From NCBI GenBank assembly GCA_018820315.1, contig JAHJOQ010000012.1:1-47380 (forward strand): a DNA stretch of 47,380 nt, in the 5' to 3' direction. Source of the stretch: Candidatus Zixiibacteriota bacterium (GTDB lineage: Bacteria; Zixibacteria; MSB-5A5; JAABVY01; JAHJOQ01). This document shows, in pieces, positions 16,270-24,627 of this stretch (its first letter is position 1; each line of letters starts with the position of its first letter). Position numbers and translations under genes: made by a program. Below the pieces are notes generated by a model. It saw nothing but the letters and a program-made list of their open reading frames with translations, searched no databases and was not told the origin of the DNA.

Positions 16270-17109
16270 TTAGAAATCTATTCTGCCCGGCACCGGCATG
16301 AAGCTGTAGTCGAGAGTGATCCTGCGATCATCGCCGGTCCCGGAGAAGCCTTTCACAATAATCTTGGCATATTGTCCCGAGGAAGTCTTCAGCAGACAAC
16401 TTCCTCCCTTTTTCGCTCTGATCTTATCGGCTCCCGGACCTTGAGGTTCTCTTATACGGTCTTTCAGAGACGTAATACTCGATGAGAGAAACTCGACCGA
16501 AGGCAGAATCGCATCGATTCGGGATGGTGACACCAGATAGTCCTCACCCTGAATCTGCGTGAAATAAACCTGATTGTCGAGAGCATCGGTCGCCACATAT
16601 TCCTGCCTCGCGAACGAGTAGCCATCCCGTTCTCCGCTGTAGCTTCTGTTCAGGGTGATCTCTCCATGCGGATGACACACAAACTTGATGGCATTCGATG
16701 GCTTGCTCTCCTTGTCGCCCGGGAAGACTATCGTGACAGCGGCGAAATACTTGACGCCATCTTCGAGGTCATTAGCGTCAAATGTTTCGAACTCGATTTC
16801 CGCATCGGTATCGCCGGGATACGTGTCTGGATTGAAGGGCACCGCTCCGGCTGCTATCATCGCACTGTCGTCACCGACTGGATTTCCTGATGCGATGTAG
16901 ATATTGTATCCCCTGATCGGCACGTTGCCGCGGTTTGTTTTCCATGTCAGGAAAGCGTAGTTGTGATTGACATCTACGGTCAGATCAGTTGGAAAAACAT
17001 CCACGTACTTGGATACGTCAATGTCAATCTGTTTGGATGGAGCGCACGAGAGCAAAGTGATCGTCGCACCAACGAACAGTACGAATACGATTCTTCTATC
17101 GACATGCAT
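16270..17109 (-). CDS. Lipoprotein with fibronectin-III-like domain
   Basis: This 279-residue protein has a lipoprotein signal peptide (RRIVFVLFVGATITLLSC, lipobox cysteine at 22), so it is likely anchored to a membrane facing the periplasm. Residues about 42-145 look like one fibronectin type III fold (AFLTWKTNRGN.PIRGYNIYIA, then DGVKYFAAVTIVFPGDKESKPSN). The C-terminal half (about 150-279) is a separate region with no family I recognise. It sits between the citryl-CoA-lyase-like gene (53 nt upstream) and the helicase (5 nt downstream), suggesting an operon without an obvious functional link. Confidence 0.8.
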   Translation of the reverse strand: MHVDRRIVFVLFVGATITLLSCAPSKQIDIDVSKYVDVFPTDLTVDVNHNYAFLTWKTNRGNVPIRGYNIYIASGNPVGDDSAMIAAGAVPFNPDTYPGDTDAEIEFETFDANDLEDGVKYFAAVTIVFPGDKESKPSNAIKFVCHPHGEITLNRSYSGERDGYSFARQEYVATDALDNQVYFTQIQGEDYLVSPSRIDAILPSVEFLSSSITSLKDRIREPQGPGADKIRAKKGGSCLLKTSSGQYAKIIVKGFSGTGDDRRITLDYSFMPVPGRIDF

Positions 17110-17162
17110 TACTAACGCACCAAATCCACTGAGAGATGTTCAGGACCGCACCGCAGCCAGGA

Positions 17163-17927
17163 TTACACGTCTCGTCTTTGCGGTCCGGTATATTCGGAAT
17201 TCGTATCGCCGAGTTTGCGCATCGGGCGCTGGGTTGTCCACTCTTCGAATGCGTGCGCGATCAGGCCTGCGGTTCTGCTCATTATGAAGAAACCCTTTCC
17301 GAGTCTGTAGTCGAATCCCATATCCGACACAACCGCAGCAATAGCACCGTCGACATTGATCGGCAACCGTTTGCCGGTCTTAGCTTCCAGTGCATTCTCG
17401 ATCTCCTTGCACAGGTCAATGTGCCGCCCGCTGAAATCGAGTCGATCAGCCTTCTCGAACAGCTTGATTGTCCGCGGATCAGTCGTATGTAATCGGTGCC
17501 CGAACCCGGGCATTCTGACTTTTCTGGCGGAGAGATCCTCCACAAGCTGCGCCGCGAGTTCCGCAGGACTTCCCTCTTTACCGGCCCATTCCTGCATGAT
17601 CTTTGCCGAACGCTCGATTGCGCCGCCGTGGACATCGCCGATAGAAAGTACTCCCGCGGCGACGGCGGCATTCAACTGATTACCTGCCGAAATACTGTTA
17701 CGCGCGCCGAGCACCGATGGCGGCGAGACGCCGTGGTCTACAGAAGACACGAGAATCGCCTCGAACATCTCCGCTTCGGCGGGATTCGGAAGTTCGCCCT
17801 TGAGCACCAGGAAGATGGTCTCTGCAAAAGTCTTCTTCTCCATCAACTGCTCAATCGGATAACCCCGGACTTCGATCTTGCCCGGTCCGATATTGGTTAT
17901 ACTCGTCGTCCAGCTATTCTCCATCAT
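17163..17927 (-). CDS. Citryl-CoA lyase / short citrate-synthase-family enzyme
   Basis: This 254-residue protein of the citrate synthase superfamily is much shorter than true citrate synthases (about 370-430 residues) and similar in size to citryl-CoA lyase, which splits citryl-CoA into acetyl-CoA and oxaloacetate. Catalytic-type residues are present: His in GDVHGGAIE, His in MPGFGHRLHTTDPR, Asp in INVDGAIAAVVSD, and the C-terminal RPMRKLGDTNSEYTGPQ CoA/anion-binding segment. Its start overlaps the upstream lipoprotein stop by 14 nt. It is divergent to a 2-oxoacid oxidoreductase operon, which would fit reductive-TCA or acetyl-CoA metabolism, but no citryl-CoA synthetase is in the window. A citrate-synthase-like lyase of other specificity is the alternative. 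Confidence 0.78.
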   Translation of the reverse strand: MMENSWTTSITNIGPGKIEVRGYPIEQLMEKKTFAETIFLVLKGELPNPAEAEMFEAILVSSVDHGVSPPSVLGARNSISAGNQLNAAVAAGVLSIGDVHGGAIERSAKIMQEWAGKEGSPAELAAQLVEDLSARKVRMPGFGHRLHTTDPRTIKLFEKADRLDFSGRHIDLCKEIENALEAKTGKRLPINVDGAIAAVVSDMGFDYRLGKGFFIMSRTAGLIAHAFEEWTTQRPMRKLGDTNSEYTGPQRRDV

Positions 17928-18774
17928 CTTCCTGCCTCTGCTGTGCTTTGATCAGCGCCGAGTCCGGCTGCGCAAGATATGCAAGCGTCGATTTCCATTC
18001 ATGCGCCAGTATTTCAAGGCTTCTCTTGGTAGACATCATCATAGCACCGTGCAACGACATATCCCGCTTGAGCAATCCGAGGAGGGGCGCCGAGCCATAG
18101 TTCTTTGTCAGAAATCCGATGAACGATGCCGCCTGTTCTCTGCGTTGTTGATACGGCTGCCTTAGGTAGAAATCGTTGTTGACCAGACTGTCGATTTCGA
18201 ACGCGGTCCCATTCTCGACGTGCTGGAGCACATTTTCATGATAGTTCTCGCCGGAGAAGTCGAGCAGCGTCGGGAATCCCTCATTGACAAAGGCATACTG
18301 CGAGCCCTCCGGAGCAACGCGCTTCATCATCAGCTCTGTGATTGGCGCACCGATAGGTGCGAAAATCTCATAGAAGATCGTGTCATTGGAAACAAACGGC
18401 ACCTGTCGCCCAAACAGTCCTTCAGCCTCGACCTGGTTGTCGAATATCATCATGTAGACGGTCTCAGGAGGTCTCATCCTCAGCATTTGAGACAGCAGAG
18501 CCATGATCTGATCGCACTTGTTGCCGATATCAGGGGCCCGTTCTCGAAGATCTTCTCTCGGGGGATACCTGAGCTCGAAAATCTGACTCCTGTACTTCAG
18601 CCAATCTGCGAAATACTCGCGGCTGTATGCCTTGGATTGATCAGCGGCACCAGCCTTCTCATCGTTCTTCTCACCACACCCAGTCGACACGGCCAAAACA
18701 GCTATCAGGAAAGCACAAATAAGAATAGATGGCAGTGTCGATATGTGGAAGGTTGAAAATCTCTTGAAATTCAT
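17914..18774 (-). CDS. Lipoprotein, DUF4837-like or degenerate peptidase-MA-like
   Basis: This 286-residue lipoprotein has a signal peptide from the ATG at 18774 (GAGGA ribosome site) and a lipobox (VSTGC). The body (about 55-275) is a soluble alpha/beta domain. Around residues 135-175 the pattern ITELMMKR then QYAFVNEGFPTLLDF resembles the HExxH...NEG arrangement of gluzincin (peptidase-MA-like) proteins, but both zinc histidines are missing, so it would be inactive as a protease. The length and N-terminal domain also recall uncharacterised DUF4837 lipoproteins; I cannot decide. It is the first gene of the minus-strand cluster and overlaps the next gene by 14 nt. Confidence 0.72.
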   Translation of the reverse strand: MNFKRFSTFHISTLPSILICAFLIAVLAVSTGCGEKNDEKAGAADQSKAYSREYFADWLKYRSQIFELRYPPREDLRERAPDIGNKCDQIMALLSQMLRMRPPETVYMMIFDNQVEAEGLFGRQVPFVSNDTIFYEIFAPIGAPITELMMKRVAPEGSQYAFVNEGFPTLLDFSGENYHENVLQHVENGTAFEIDSLVNNDFYLRQPYQQRREQAASFIGFLTKNYGSAPLLGLLKRDMSLHGAMMMSTKRSLEILAHEWKSTLAYLAQPDSALIKAQQRQEDDGE

Positions 18775-18888
18775 AAGTCCTCGCTTATATACGTGTTTAC
18801 AGATCATTTTAGTTCTCAAACTGTTATAGGTTTCATCTGTTAAATATAATTTTGCTGCGCAGAAGTGTCAACCACTTTGATAGTGACA

Positions 18889-18956
18889 AATTTCACATAA
18901 AACTTGACTTCGATCATCTCATAAATATATTTATGTTTGTTGAGTCTTGTGAAATT
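18889..18956 (+). promoter_or_regulatory. Promoter of the 2-oxoacid oxidoreductase operon inside a 9-bp inverted repeat
   Basis: TTGACT (18904-18909), a 16-nt spacer and TATATT (18926-18931) form a promoter about 35 nt upstream of the first start. It is flanked by a perfect inverted repeat, AATTTCACA (18889-18897) and TGTGAAATT (18948-18956), placed like two operator half-sites that could regulate transcription by looping or dimer binding. Confidence 0.55.
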
Positions 18957-18971
18957 GAATGGAGTCCCCTT

Positions 18972-19520
18972 ATGGTTGAAATCATCATCCACGGTCGCGG
19001 AGGCCAGGGAGTCGTGATAGCGTCGGAGGTCCTTGCTTCAGCCCTGTTTAAAGAGGGCAAACACGTGCAGGCATTTCCTTCCTTCGGAGCGGAACGACGA
19101 GGCGCAGCCGTGGCAGCCTATCTCCGGTTCGATGACGAACCGATACAACTCAGATGTCAAATCTATCATCCCGATCACGTTATCGTACTCGATGAAACCC
19201 TGCTCGCAGATCAGGCAACTACCCGCACTTTGAAGGAAGGCGGTTCTGTAGTTGTCAACAGCAGGAGAAACTACGATGACAGCAAGTTGAAGAAGAAGTT
19301 TGCTGTGGCGACTGTCGACGCGATCACGATTGCGGTACGACATCGTCTCGGGAGCCCATCCGCACCTATAGTCAACACCGCCATCCTGGGTGCATTCTCA
19401 AAGGCAACAGGTTTGGTCAGTCTCGACTCAATCGAGAAGACAATCGAAGAATTCGTTCCGACCAATCAGGCGGATAATGTGGCGGCCACGAGGGCTGCCT
19501 TCAACTTGGTCAAGTTTTAG
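18972..19520 (+). CDS. 2-oxoacid:acceptor oxidoreductase, gamma subunit
   Basis: This 182-residue gamma subunit belongs to a pyruvate/2-oxoacid:ferredoxin oxidoreductase (CoA-dependent oxidative decarboxylation; cytosolic). The signature HGRGGQGVVIASEVLASALF at the start, AFPSFGAERRGAAVAAYLR (about 34-52) and GAFSKATGLVSLDSIEKTI (about 139-157) are family hallmarks. The frame is open upstream of this start, but the ATG at 18972 is the one preceded by GGAG and where homology begins. Seven nt separate it from the next gene; the four subunit genes form one operon (gamma, fused delta, alpha, beta). Confidence 0.93.
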   Translation: MVEIIIHGRGGQGVVIASEVLASALFKEGKHVQAFPSFGAERRGAAVAAYLRFDDEPIQLRCQIYHPDHVIVLDETLLADQATTRTLKEGGSVVVNSRRNYDDSKLKKKFAVATVDAITIAVRHRLGSPSAPIVNTAILGAFSKATGLVSLDSIEKTIEEFVPTNQADNVAATRAAFNLVKF

Positions 19521-19527
19521 GTAGCAT

Positions 19528-21216
19528 ATGTCTAAGAAAATCACATACAAAGGTGAAAAGGAGATGCCGCCATTCGCCATCTCCGAAGGACACATGAACT
19601 GGAACAAGACTGGAGCGTGGAGCTATGTCAATCCGATTCATAAAGACAATCTCTCTCCATGCAATTATGCTTGCCCTGCCAGGGAAGACATCCAGGGATA
19701 TATCCAGCTTGTCCTCAAAGAGAAGTATCGCGAGGCGTGGGAGAAGATCAGGGAGACAAATCCCCTTCCCTCCGTCTGCGGCCGTGTCTGCTATCATCCC
19801 TGTGAGCATAACTGCAACAGGAAAGAGTATGACGAGGCGGTGTCCATACACTATATCGAGAGATTCATCGGTGACTGGGGTCTCAAGAACGCGAAGATCA
19901 AGCGCCTCAAGACCGACCCATCGAAAGGTGAGGTAGCGGTAATAGGCGCAGGACCAGCCGGACTATCATGTGCATATCACCTTATTCGTGCCGGACACCC
20001 GGTTACGATATTCGATTCCATGCCCAAGGCAGGCGGAATGCTCAGAATCGGTATTCCCGAATACCGACTGCCTCGAAAGATTCTCGACGCTGAAATCAAG
20101 TCCATCCTCGACCTCGGAATAAAGTTTGTACCCAGGACAGAAATAGGAATCGACCTTCCTTTCTCCGAACTCAACAAATTTGCTGCGACATTCATCGCGG
20201 TCGGAGCGCATAAGAGCAAGCGAATGGGCATTCCCGGTGAGGACATATCCGGCATCCTGCCGGGGCTGACATTCCTCCGTGATGTCAACTTTGGTAAGAG
20301 GCCAAAACTGCGAGGAAAGGTCGCTGTCATCGGAGGTGGTAACACCGCCATCGATGTTGCACGGTGCGTGCTGCGACTTGGCGGCAAGCCGCTGATACTA
20401 TACCGGAGATCATACGAGGAAATGCCGGCAATTCGCGAGGAGATCCATGAGGCAGAGCATGAGGGCATCGAGATTCAGTTCCTCACAGCGCCGTTGGAAA
20501 TTCGCAAACGCGGAAGGATGCTGTCGCTGACCACTCAGAAAATGAAACTCGGCGGAAAGGATTCTTCGGGAAGACGGCGTCCGGTTCCGGTGAAGGGATC
20601 GGAGATTACTACTCCGTACAGCATGATTCTTACCGCGATTGGTGAAGACCCGAACATCGCATTCCTGCCGGAGGATCTCCGCCATGAGCGGTGGGGAATT
20701 GAGACCGACGAAGCCCAGCGGACATCGATGGATGATGTCTTTGCAGGGGGCGACGCAGGAATCGACAAGCGCGCGGTAACCGACGCCGTCGGTGCGGGAC
20801 ATCGCGCCGCGACCGCAATCAGCCAGCACCTCGCCGGCAGAGATGTCGCAATCCAGGAGATCGATCTGGCCGTGACGCATTTGAACGATCTCCGTCTCGA
20901 TTACTTCGACACATCGCGTTCGGTCAATAAGAAAAAGATTTCAGACACGGTTCGACCGAAGTCTTTTCGTGAAGTGAATATCGGGCTTGGAGAGCGTGAT
21001 GCTGAAGCCGAAGCTAATCGCTGTTTCTCCTGCGGAGTCTGCAATAGCTGCGACAACTGCTGGATATACTGCCCCGATATTGCAATTTCGCGCTCCAACG
21101 GCAAATACACTGTCAATTATGACTACTGCAAAGGCTGCGGAATCTGCGTCAACGAATGCCCTCGCAGCGCGATACATCTGGAAGTCAAGCAAGCCGATGG
21201 CAAGGAAGTCAAATAG
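19528..21216 (+). CDS. GltD-like NAD(P)/FAD oxidoreductase fused to a 2[4Fe-4S] ferredoxin (delta subunit)
   Basis: This 562-residue flavoprotein electron-transfer subunit has an N-terminal helical Fe-S region of the glutamate-synthase-small-subunit type (CNYACPAREDIQGYI, then CGRVCYHPCEHNCNR). The FAD site follows (VAVIGAGPAGLSCAYHL, about 132-148), then the NAD(P) site (VAVIGGGNTAIDVARC, about 267-282). The C-terminal ferredoxin domain has CFSCGVCNSCDNCWIYCPD and YDYCKGCGICVNECPRSA (about 495-553). The last part corresponds to the delta subunit of 2-oxoacid:ferredoxin oxidoreductases. The fusion suggests electrons from 2-oxoacid oxidation can pass to (or come from) NAD(P)H directly. Start ATG 8 nt after the gamma stop, with TAGGTAG before it. 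Confidence 0.92.
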   Translation: MSKKITYKGEKEMPPFAISEGHMNWNKTGAWSYVNPIHKDNLSPCNYACPAREDIQGYIQLVLKEKYREAWEKIRETNPLPSVCGRVCYHPCEHNCNRKEYDEAVSIHYIERFIGDWGLKNAKIKRLKTDPSKGEVAVIGAGPAGLSCAYHLIRAGHPVTIFDSMPKAGGMLRIGIPEYRLPRKILDAEIKSILDLGIKFVPRTEIGIDLPFSELNKFAATFIAVGAHKSKRMGIPGEDISGILPGLTFLRDVNFGKRPKLRGKVAVIGGGNTAIDVARCVLRLGGKPLILYRRSYEEMPAIREEIHEAEHEGIEIQFLTAPLEIRKRGRMLSLTTQKMKLGGKDSSGRRRPVPVKGSEITTPYSMILTAIGEDPNIAFLPEDLRHERWGIETDEAQRTSMDDVFAGGDAGIDKRAVTDAVGAGHRAATAISQHLAGRDVAIQEIDLAVTHLNDLRLDYFDTSRSVNKKKISDTVRPKSFREVNIGLGERDAEAEANRCFSCGVCNSCDNCWIYCPDIAISRSNGKYTVNYDYCKGCGICVNECPRSAIHLEVKQADGKEVK

Positions 21217-21231
21217 CTCAGTGAGGTTAGT

Positions 21232-22386
21232 ATGTACAAAGTAATATCCGGAAGTCACTCGGTGAGCCATGCGGTCAGACTTGCACGCGCCCAGGTCATC
21301 ACGGCGTATCCTATCACACCGCAGACTTCTGTCGTCGAAAAGCTGTCCGAATTTTGCGCTGACGGTTCGCTTGATGCCAAGTTTATCAAGGTTGAGTCTG
21401 AGCATTCGGCAATGGCGTCGTTGATAGGAGCCTCGGCTGTCGGCGCGCGATGTTTCACAGCTACGTCATCGCATGGTCTTGCGCTGATGCACGAGATGCT
21501 CCACTGGGCAGCCGGTGACCGTCTTCCGATAGTCATGGCAAACGTCAATCGTGCAATGGGTGCTCCCTGGTCGATATGGGTCGATCATTCGGACAGCCTG
21601 TCGCAGCGCGATACCGGCTGGATGCAGCTATATGTCGAATCGAATCAGGAAATCATCGATACGGTTATCCAGGCATTTAAAATAGCCGAAACCGTTCATC
21701 TGCCGATTATCGTGAATCTCGATGGGTTCTTCCTTTCGCACACGGTCGAAGAAGTGGACATTCCCGAGCAATCAGATGTTGACTCTTTCCTGCCTCCGTA
21801 CGAAGCAGAGCACAAGCTTGATGTCAACGATCCGAGATCGATCGGCAATCTAACGACTCCGGACCATTTCTATGAATTCCGTCACATGGCTCATGACGCC
21901 GCTCAGCGTGCTTTGAAGTTGATCGAGGAGGTCGGCGCGGAGTACGGCGAGAAATTCGGAAGGCGCTACGGTATCATTGATTCCTACATGATGGATGATG
22001 CGGAGATCGCGCTCGTGGCTTACGCGACAGCGGCATCTACGACGCGGGCCACAGTCAAAGAGATGCGTGCCGAAGGCAAAAAAGTTGGCATGGTCAAGAT
22101 TAGATCGTTCCGTCCATTTCCTGCCGAAGCTCTGATCAGCGCACTCAGAAATGTGCCGAAAATAGCTGTGCTTGACAGAAATGTCAGTATCGGATCAACG
22201 GGCATCTTCTGTCAGGAGGTCAAGGCCGCTTTGTACGATGCCAGCCTTCACAACCAGATATTCGGCTTCGTAGTCGGACTGGGTGGCCGCGATATCACTC
22301 CGGACGTTGTCAGGAATATCACTGCGCAGGTCGAGGGAAAGCAGGCTCCCGAGTCAGCAATATATTGGGAGGGGTTGAAAGTATGA
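21232..22386 (+). CDS. 2-oxoacid:acceptor oxidoreductase, alpha subunit
   Basis: This is the 384-residue alpha subunit (PorA/VorA type). The N-terminal motif ITAYPITPQTSVVEKLSEF (about 24-42), ESEHSAMASLIGASAVGARCFTATSSHGLALMHEML (about 57-92) and MVKIRSFRPFPAEAL, LDRNVSIGSTG (about 285-326) match the family. It binds and positions CoA and the substrate carboxylate next to the thiamine-diphosphate beta subunit. The sequence resembles pyruvate or branched-chain 2-oxoacid enzymes more than 2-oxoglutarate ones, but substrate choice is not certain. A GAGGT ribosome site lies 4 nt before the ATG; the stop overlaps the beta start by 4 nt. Confidence 0.93.
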   Translation: MYKVISGSHSVSHAVRLARAQVITAYPITPQTSVVEKLSEFCADGSLDAKFIKVESEHSAMASLIGASAVGARCFTATSSHGLALMHEMLHWAAGDRLPIVMANVNRAMGAPWSIWVDHSDSLSQRDTGWMQLYVESNQEIIDTVIQAFKIAETVHLPIIVNLDGFFLSHTVEEVDIPEQSDVDSFLPPYEAEHKLDVNDPRSIGNLTTPDHFYEFRHMAHDAAQRALKLIEEVGAEYGEKFGRRYGIIDSYMMDDAEIALVAYATAASTTRATVKEMRAEGKKVGMVKIRSFRPFPAEALISALRNVPKIAVLDRNVSIGSTGIFCQEVKAALYDASLHNQIFGFVVGLGGRDITPDVVRNITAQVEGKQAPESAIYWEGLKV

Positions 22387-23285
22387 ATACGCAATCATTA
22401 TTCACAGCACCTGACTGTGAGTTGGTTGAGTGTGGACATCTCGCCTGTTCCGGTTGCGGCGAAGCGCTCGGACTGCGGCTTGTCCTCAAGGTACTCGGCA
22501 AGCGCACGGTTATGGTGATACCGGCGTGTTGCGCGACTGTGGTTGACGGTGTGTGGCCGCATTCATCGGTTGATGTTCCACTTCTACACACCGCATTCGA
22601 AACCGCGGCAGCGACTGCCGCTGGGGTTCGGGCTGCACTCGATCACAAAGGTGAAAAGGATGTGAACGTACTTGCATGGGCAGGCGACGGCGGAACGTTC
22701 GACATCGGCATTCAGGCACTCTCCTCGACAGCGGAGCGTAACGAGAATTACATATACATCTGCTATGACAATGAAGCCTATATGAACACTGGAATCCAGA
22801 GGTCTTCCGCGACACCCCTTGGCTCCTGGACCACCACCACACCCGTGAAGAATCCGAAGACTGAGCCGAAGAAAAATATCATAGATATTCTCGCCGCCCA
22901 TCGCGTACCCTACCTTGCGACAGCGACCGTCGGGCATCCGGACGATCTACTAAACAAGGTGAAGAAGGCGAAGAAAACCAAGGGGTTCCGTTTTATCCAT
23001 TTTCTGTCACCCTGTCCTCCCGGCTGGAAATCCCCAGCGGACAAATCGATTGAATTGTGCCGTCTCGCAGTCGAGGCGAGAGTTTTTCCACTGATCGAAG
23101 TCCACAATGGGCGGAAATACGTGCTGAACTATGAGCCGAAGAAACAGGTGTCTGTGGAGGAATACATCCACCTTCAGGGACGGTTTAAGCACTTGAAAAA
23201 GCGTCAGATAGCGACAATCCAGGACAATGTGGATCGCGAATGGGATTTTCTGTTGAAGAGAGTCGAGTTTTCGCGCGGATTATGA
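22383..23285 (+). CDS. 2-oxoacid:acceptor oxidoreductase, beta subunit (thiamine diphosphate binding)
   Basis: This is a 300-residue beta subunit. I start it at the ATG at 22383, 8 nt after GGGAGGGG and overlapping the alpha stop (ATGA). Conserved cysteines are in CGHLACSGCGEALGLRL, PACCATVV and SPCPPGWK, which ligate the [4Fe-4S] cluster. The thiamine-diphosphate motif is WAGDGGTFDIGIQALSSTAERN continuing to the YDNEAYMNTGIQRS loop (about 99-145). The protein pairs with the alpha subunit for decarboxylation of a 2-oxoacid to an acyl-CoA. It is the last gene of the operon and is followed by a strong terminator at 23411. Confidence 0.94.
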   Translation: MNTQSLFTAPDCELVECGHLACSGCGEALGLRLVLKVLGKRTVMVIPACCATVVDGVWPHSSVDVPLLHTAFETAAATAAGVRAALDHKGEKDVNVLAWAGDGGTFDIGIQALSSTAERNENYIYICYDNEAYMNTGIQRSSATPLGSWTTTTPVKNPKTEPKKNIIDILAAHRVPYLATATVGHPDDLLNKVKKAKKTKGFRFIHFLSPCPPGWKSPADKSIELCRLAVEARVFPLIEVHNGRKYVLNYEPKKQVSVEEYIHLQGRFKHLKKRQIATIQDNVDREWDFLLKRVEFSRGL

Positions 23286-23647
23286 GCCACAAAAAAGGCA
23301 GAAAAATAGCGGGAAACCAGATAACTTTGGAACAAATTTAGTAGTTGCAGGTTAAAAAGGATGCAAGGCGTTATTCGCTGAGCGATCCTTCTTTTCGTGC
23401 GTTTCATGGGCTCCGGGCTTGTTTCAGGCCCGGAGTTAATTTTTGGGGTAATCACACGTTTCCAAATCACACCACAAAATTCTGATCGCAACCACTTCAA
23501 TTTTCTATCAATCCTCCGAAATACACATTATAGAGAGCCGATCATGCTGTCAGTATAAGTCTCAACACCTTTTCGCACATCGACATCCAATCTGACGGCT
23601 GAGAAAGACGCTATCAATAATCTGTATTTTCTAATAACGGAGGAATT
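23286..23647. other. 362-bp spacer between the oxidoreductase operon and the pilin gene
   Basis: The spacer contains one weak hairpin (AAGGAT..ATCCTT, about 23359-23391), a strong terminator at 23411-23444 and, on the plus side, the leader of the pilin-like gene with its GGAGG site. No gene is seen, and no clear -35/-10 pair for the pilin. Confidence 0.5.
23411..23444 (+). terminator. Rho-independent terminator of the 2-oxoacid oxidoreductase operon
   Basis: CTCCGGGC (23411-23418) pairs with GCCCGGAG (23428-23435) in a perfect 8-bp GC-rich stem, followed by TTAATTTTT. It lies about 125 nt past the beta-subunit stop. Confidence 0.9.
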
Positions 23648-24136
23648 ATGCTCGCGAGAAATCTCAAAGGTAGGCAAGGTTTCACTCTTATCGAACTGGT
23701 CGTAATTATCGTAGTGCTTGGCATCTTGGCGGCGATTGCGATTCCGAAACTGTTCAGCGTGACCGAAGAAGCCGAGAAAGCGACGGTGGCCACAATGGTC
23801 GCAAATCTCGAGTCTTCATTGTCGATTTACACTGCCAAGCAATTCGTCAACGGCTCGCCGATTGCAACTCACAATCCATTTGATGATCTTTCAAACGTAC
23901 CGAGCAATTACAAAGGACCGAACGATCCGGTGACCACTGCAAACACTCCGGATGGAAACTGGTCATGGAGACCGACCGGCAACTGGATCATGTACAATCC
24001 GAGAACGAATGTCTCGGGCGGGTGGCTCAACGGCGGCGAAAGATTCATTATCTACCAGGTGCAGGCAGTAGTAGAGGGTACCGACACAGTTGGTCTTCGC
24101 CTAACGACGACGCCGGCATACGCGTATACCTGGTAG
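23648..24136 (+). CDS. Type IV pilin / type II pseudopilin-like protein
   Basis: This 162-residue prepilin-like protein carries the cleavage signature GFTLIELVVIIVVLGILAAIAIP (G-FTLIE, with the conserved Glu at mature position 5) after a short basic leader (ARNLKGRQ). It is followed by the hydrophobic helix and a charged segment (EEAEKATVATMVANLESSLSIY). The C-terminal globular domain is Gly/Asn/Trp-rich (about 70-162) and ends YTW. A GGAGG site lies 5 nt before the ATG. Exported by a pilus or type II-like assembly system, it could be a major pilin or a GspG-like pseudopilin. No other pilus genes lie nearby, and a terminator hairpin follows. Confidence 0.9.
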   Translation: MLARNLKGRQGFTLIELVVIIVVLGILAAIAIPKLFSVTEEAEKATVATMVANLESSLSIYTAKQFVNGSPIATHNPFDDLSNVPSNYKGPNDPVTTANTPDGNWSWRPTGNWIMYNPRTNVSGGWLNGGERFIIYQVQAVVEGTDTVGLRLTTTPAYAYTW

Positions 24137-24229
24137 GTTTGACAAGAATCTGACAGAAATCCTGTGGGGGTAGATGGTCTCAGGACTCCTGAGTTTCGAA
24201 GGATCTGTCCCCAACCGCATTCCGATTGA

Positions 24230-24256
24230 GGGCGATGCATATAGCATCGCCCTTTG
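24230..24256 (+). terminator. Terminator of the pilin-like gene
   Basis: GGGCGATGC-ATATA-GCATCGCCC (24230-24252) is a perfect 9-bp stem followed by TTTGCAT, about 94 nt past the pilin stop. Confidence 0.8.
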
Positions 24257-24363
24257 CATATTGCACCCATTATCACACCCCCTTGCCGGAAGACATATAA
24301 ACTTGACATAGTCCCGCCTGGCACGTTTTGTTGATTAATATCTACAATGCGAAAGGCATCACT

Positions 24364-24627
24364 GTGGGATTCCGGAAGAGACCGTTTCTATTCTCGGCTA
24401 TTGTCGGACAAGAGAAACTCAAGACGGCATATCTCGCCAATATCGTCAATCCCGGCATCGGCGGCCTTCTGATATCTGGACCAAAGGGCACCGGCAAAAG
24501 CACAGTCGTGCATTCAATCACCACGGTATTGCCGGACTATGACGCTGTCGAGGACTGCGATTTCAATTGCGATCCCGACAGACCGGACAGATTCTGCACG
24601 CTCTGCCATGAGAGATCAGACGACTGA
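24364..24627 (+). pseudogene. Truncated Mg-chelatase-type (BchI/ChlI-like) AAA+ ATPase fragment
   Basis: The reading frame gives only the first 87 residues of a BchI/ChlI-like AAA+ ATPase. It has RKRPFLFSAIVGQEKLKTAYL, the Walker A loop SGPKGTGKSTVVHSI and the cysteine-rich CDFNCDPDRP.RFCTLC element, then stops at 24627. A complete BchI subunit is over 330 residues, so Walker B, sensors and the C-terminal domain are missing. I place the start at GTG 24364, where homology begins; an earlier TTG at 24328 is possible. TTGACA at 24303-24308 could be the old -35 box. It abuts an oppositely oriented truncated gene, and the two share a break at about 24616-24627. Not expected to be functional. Confidence 0.8.
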
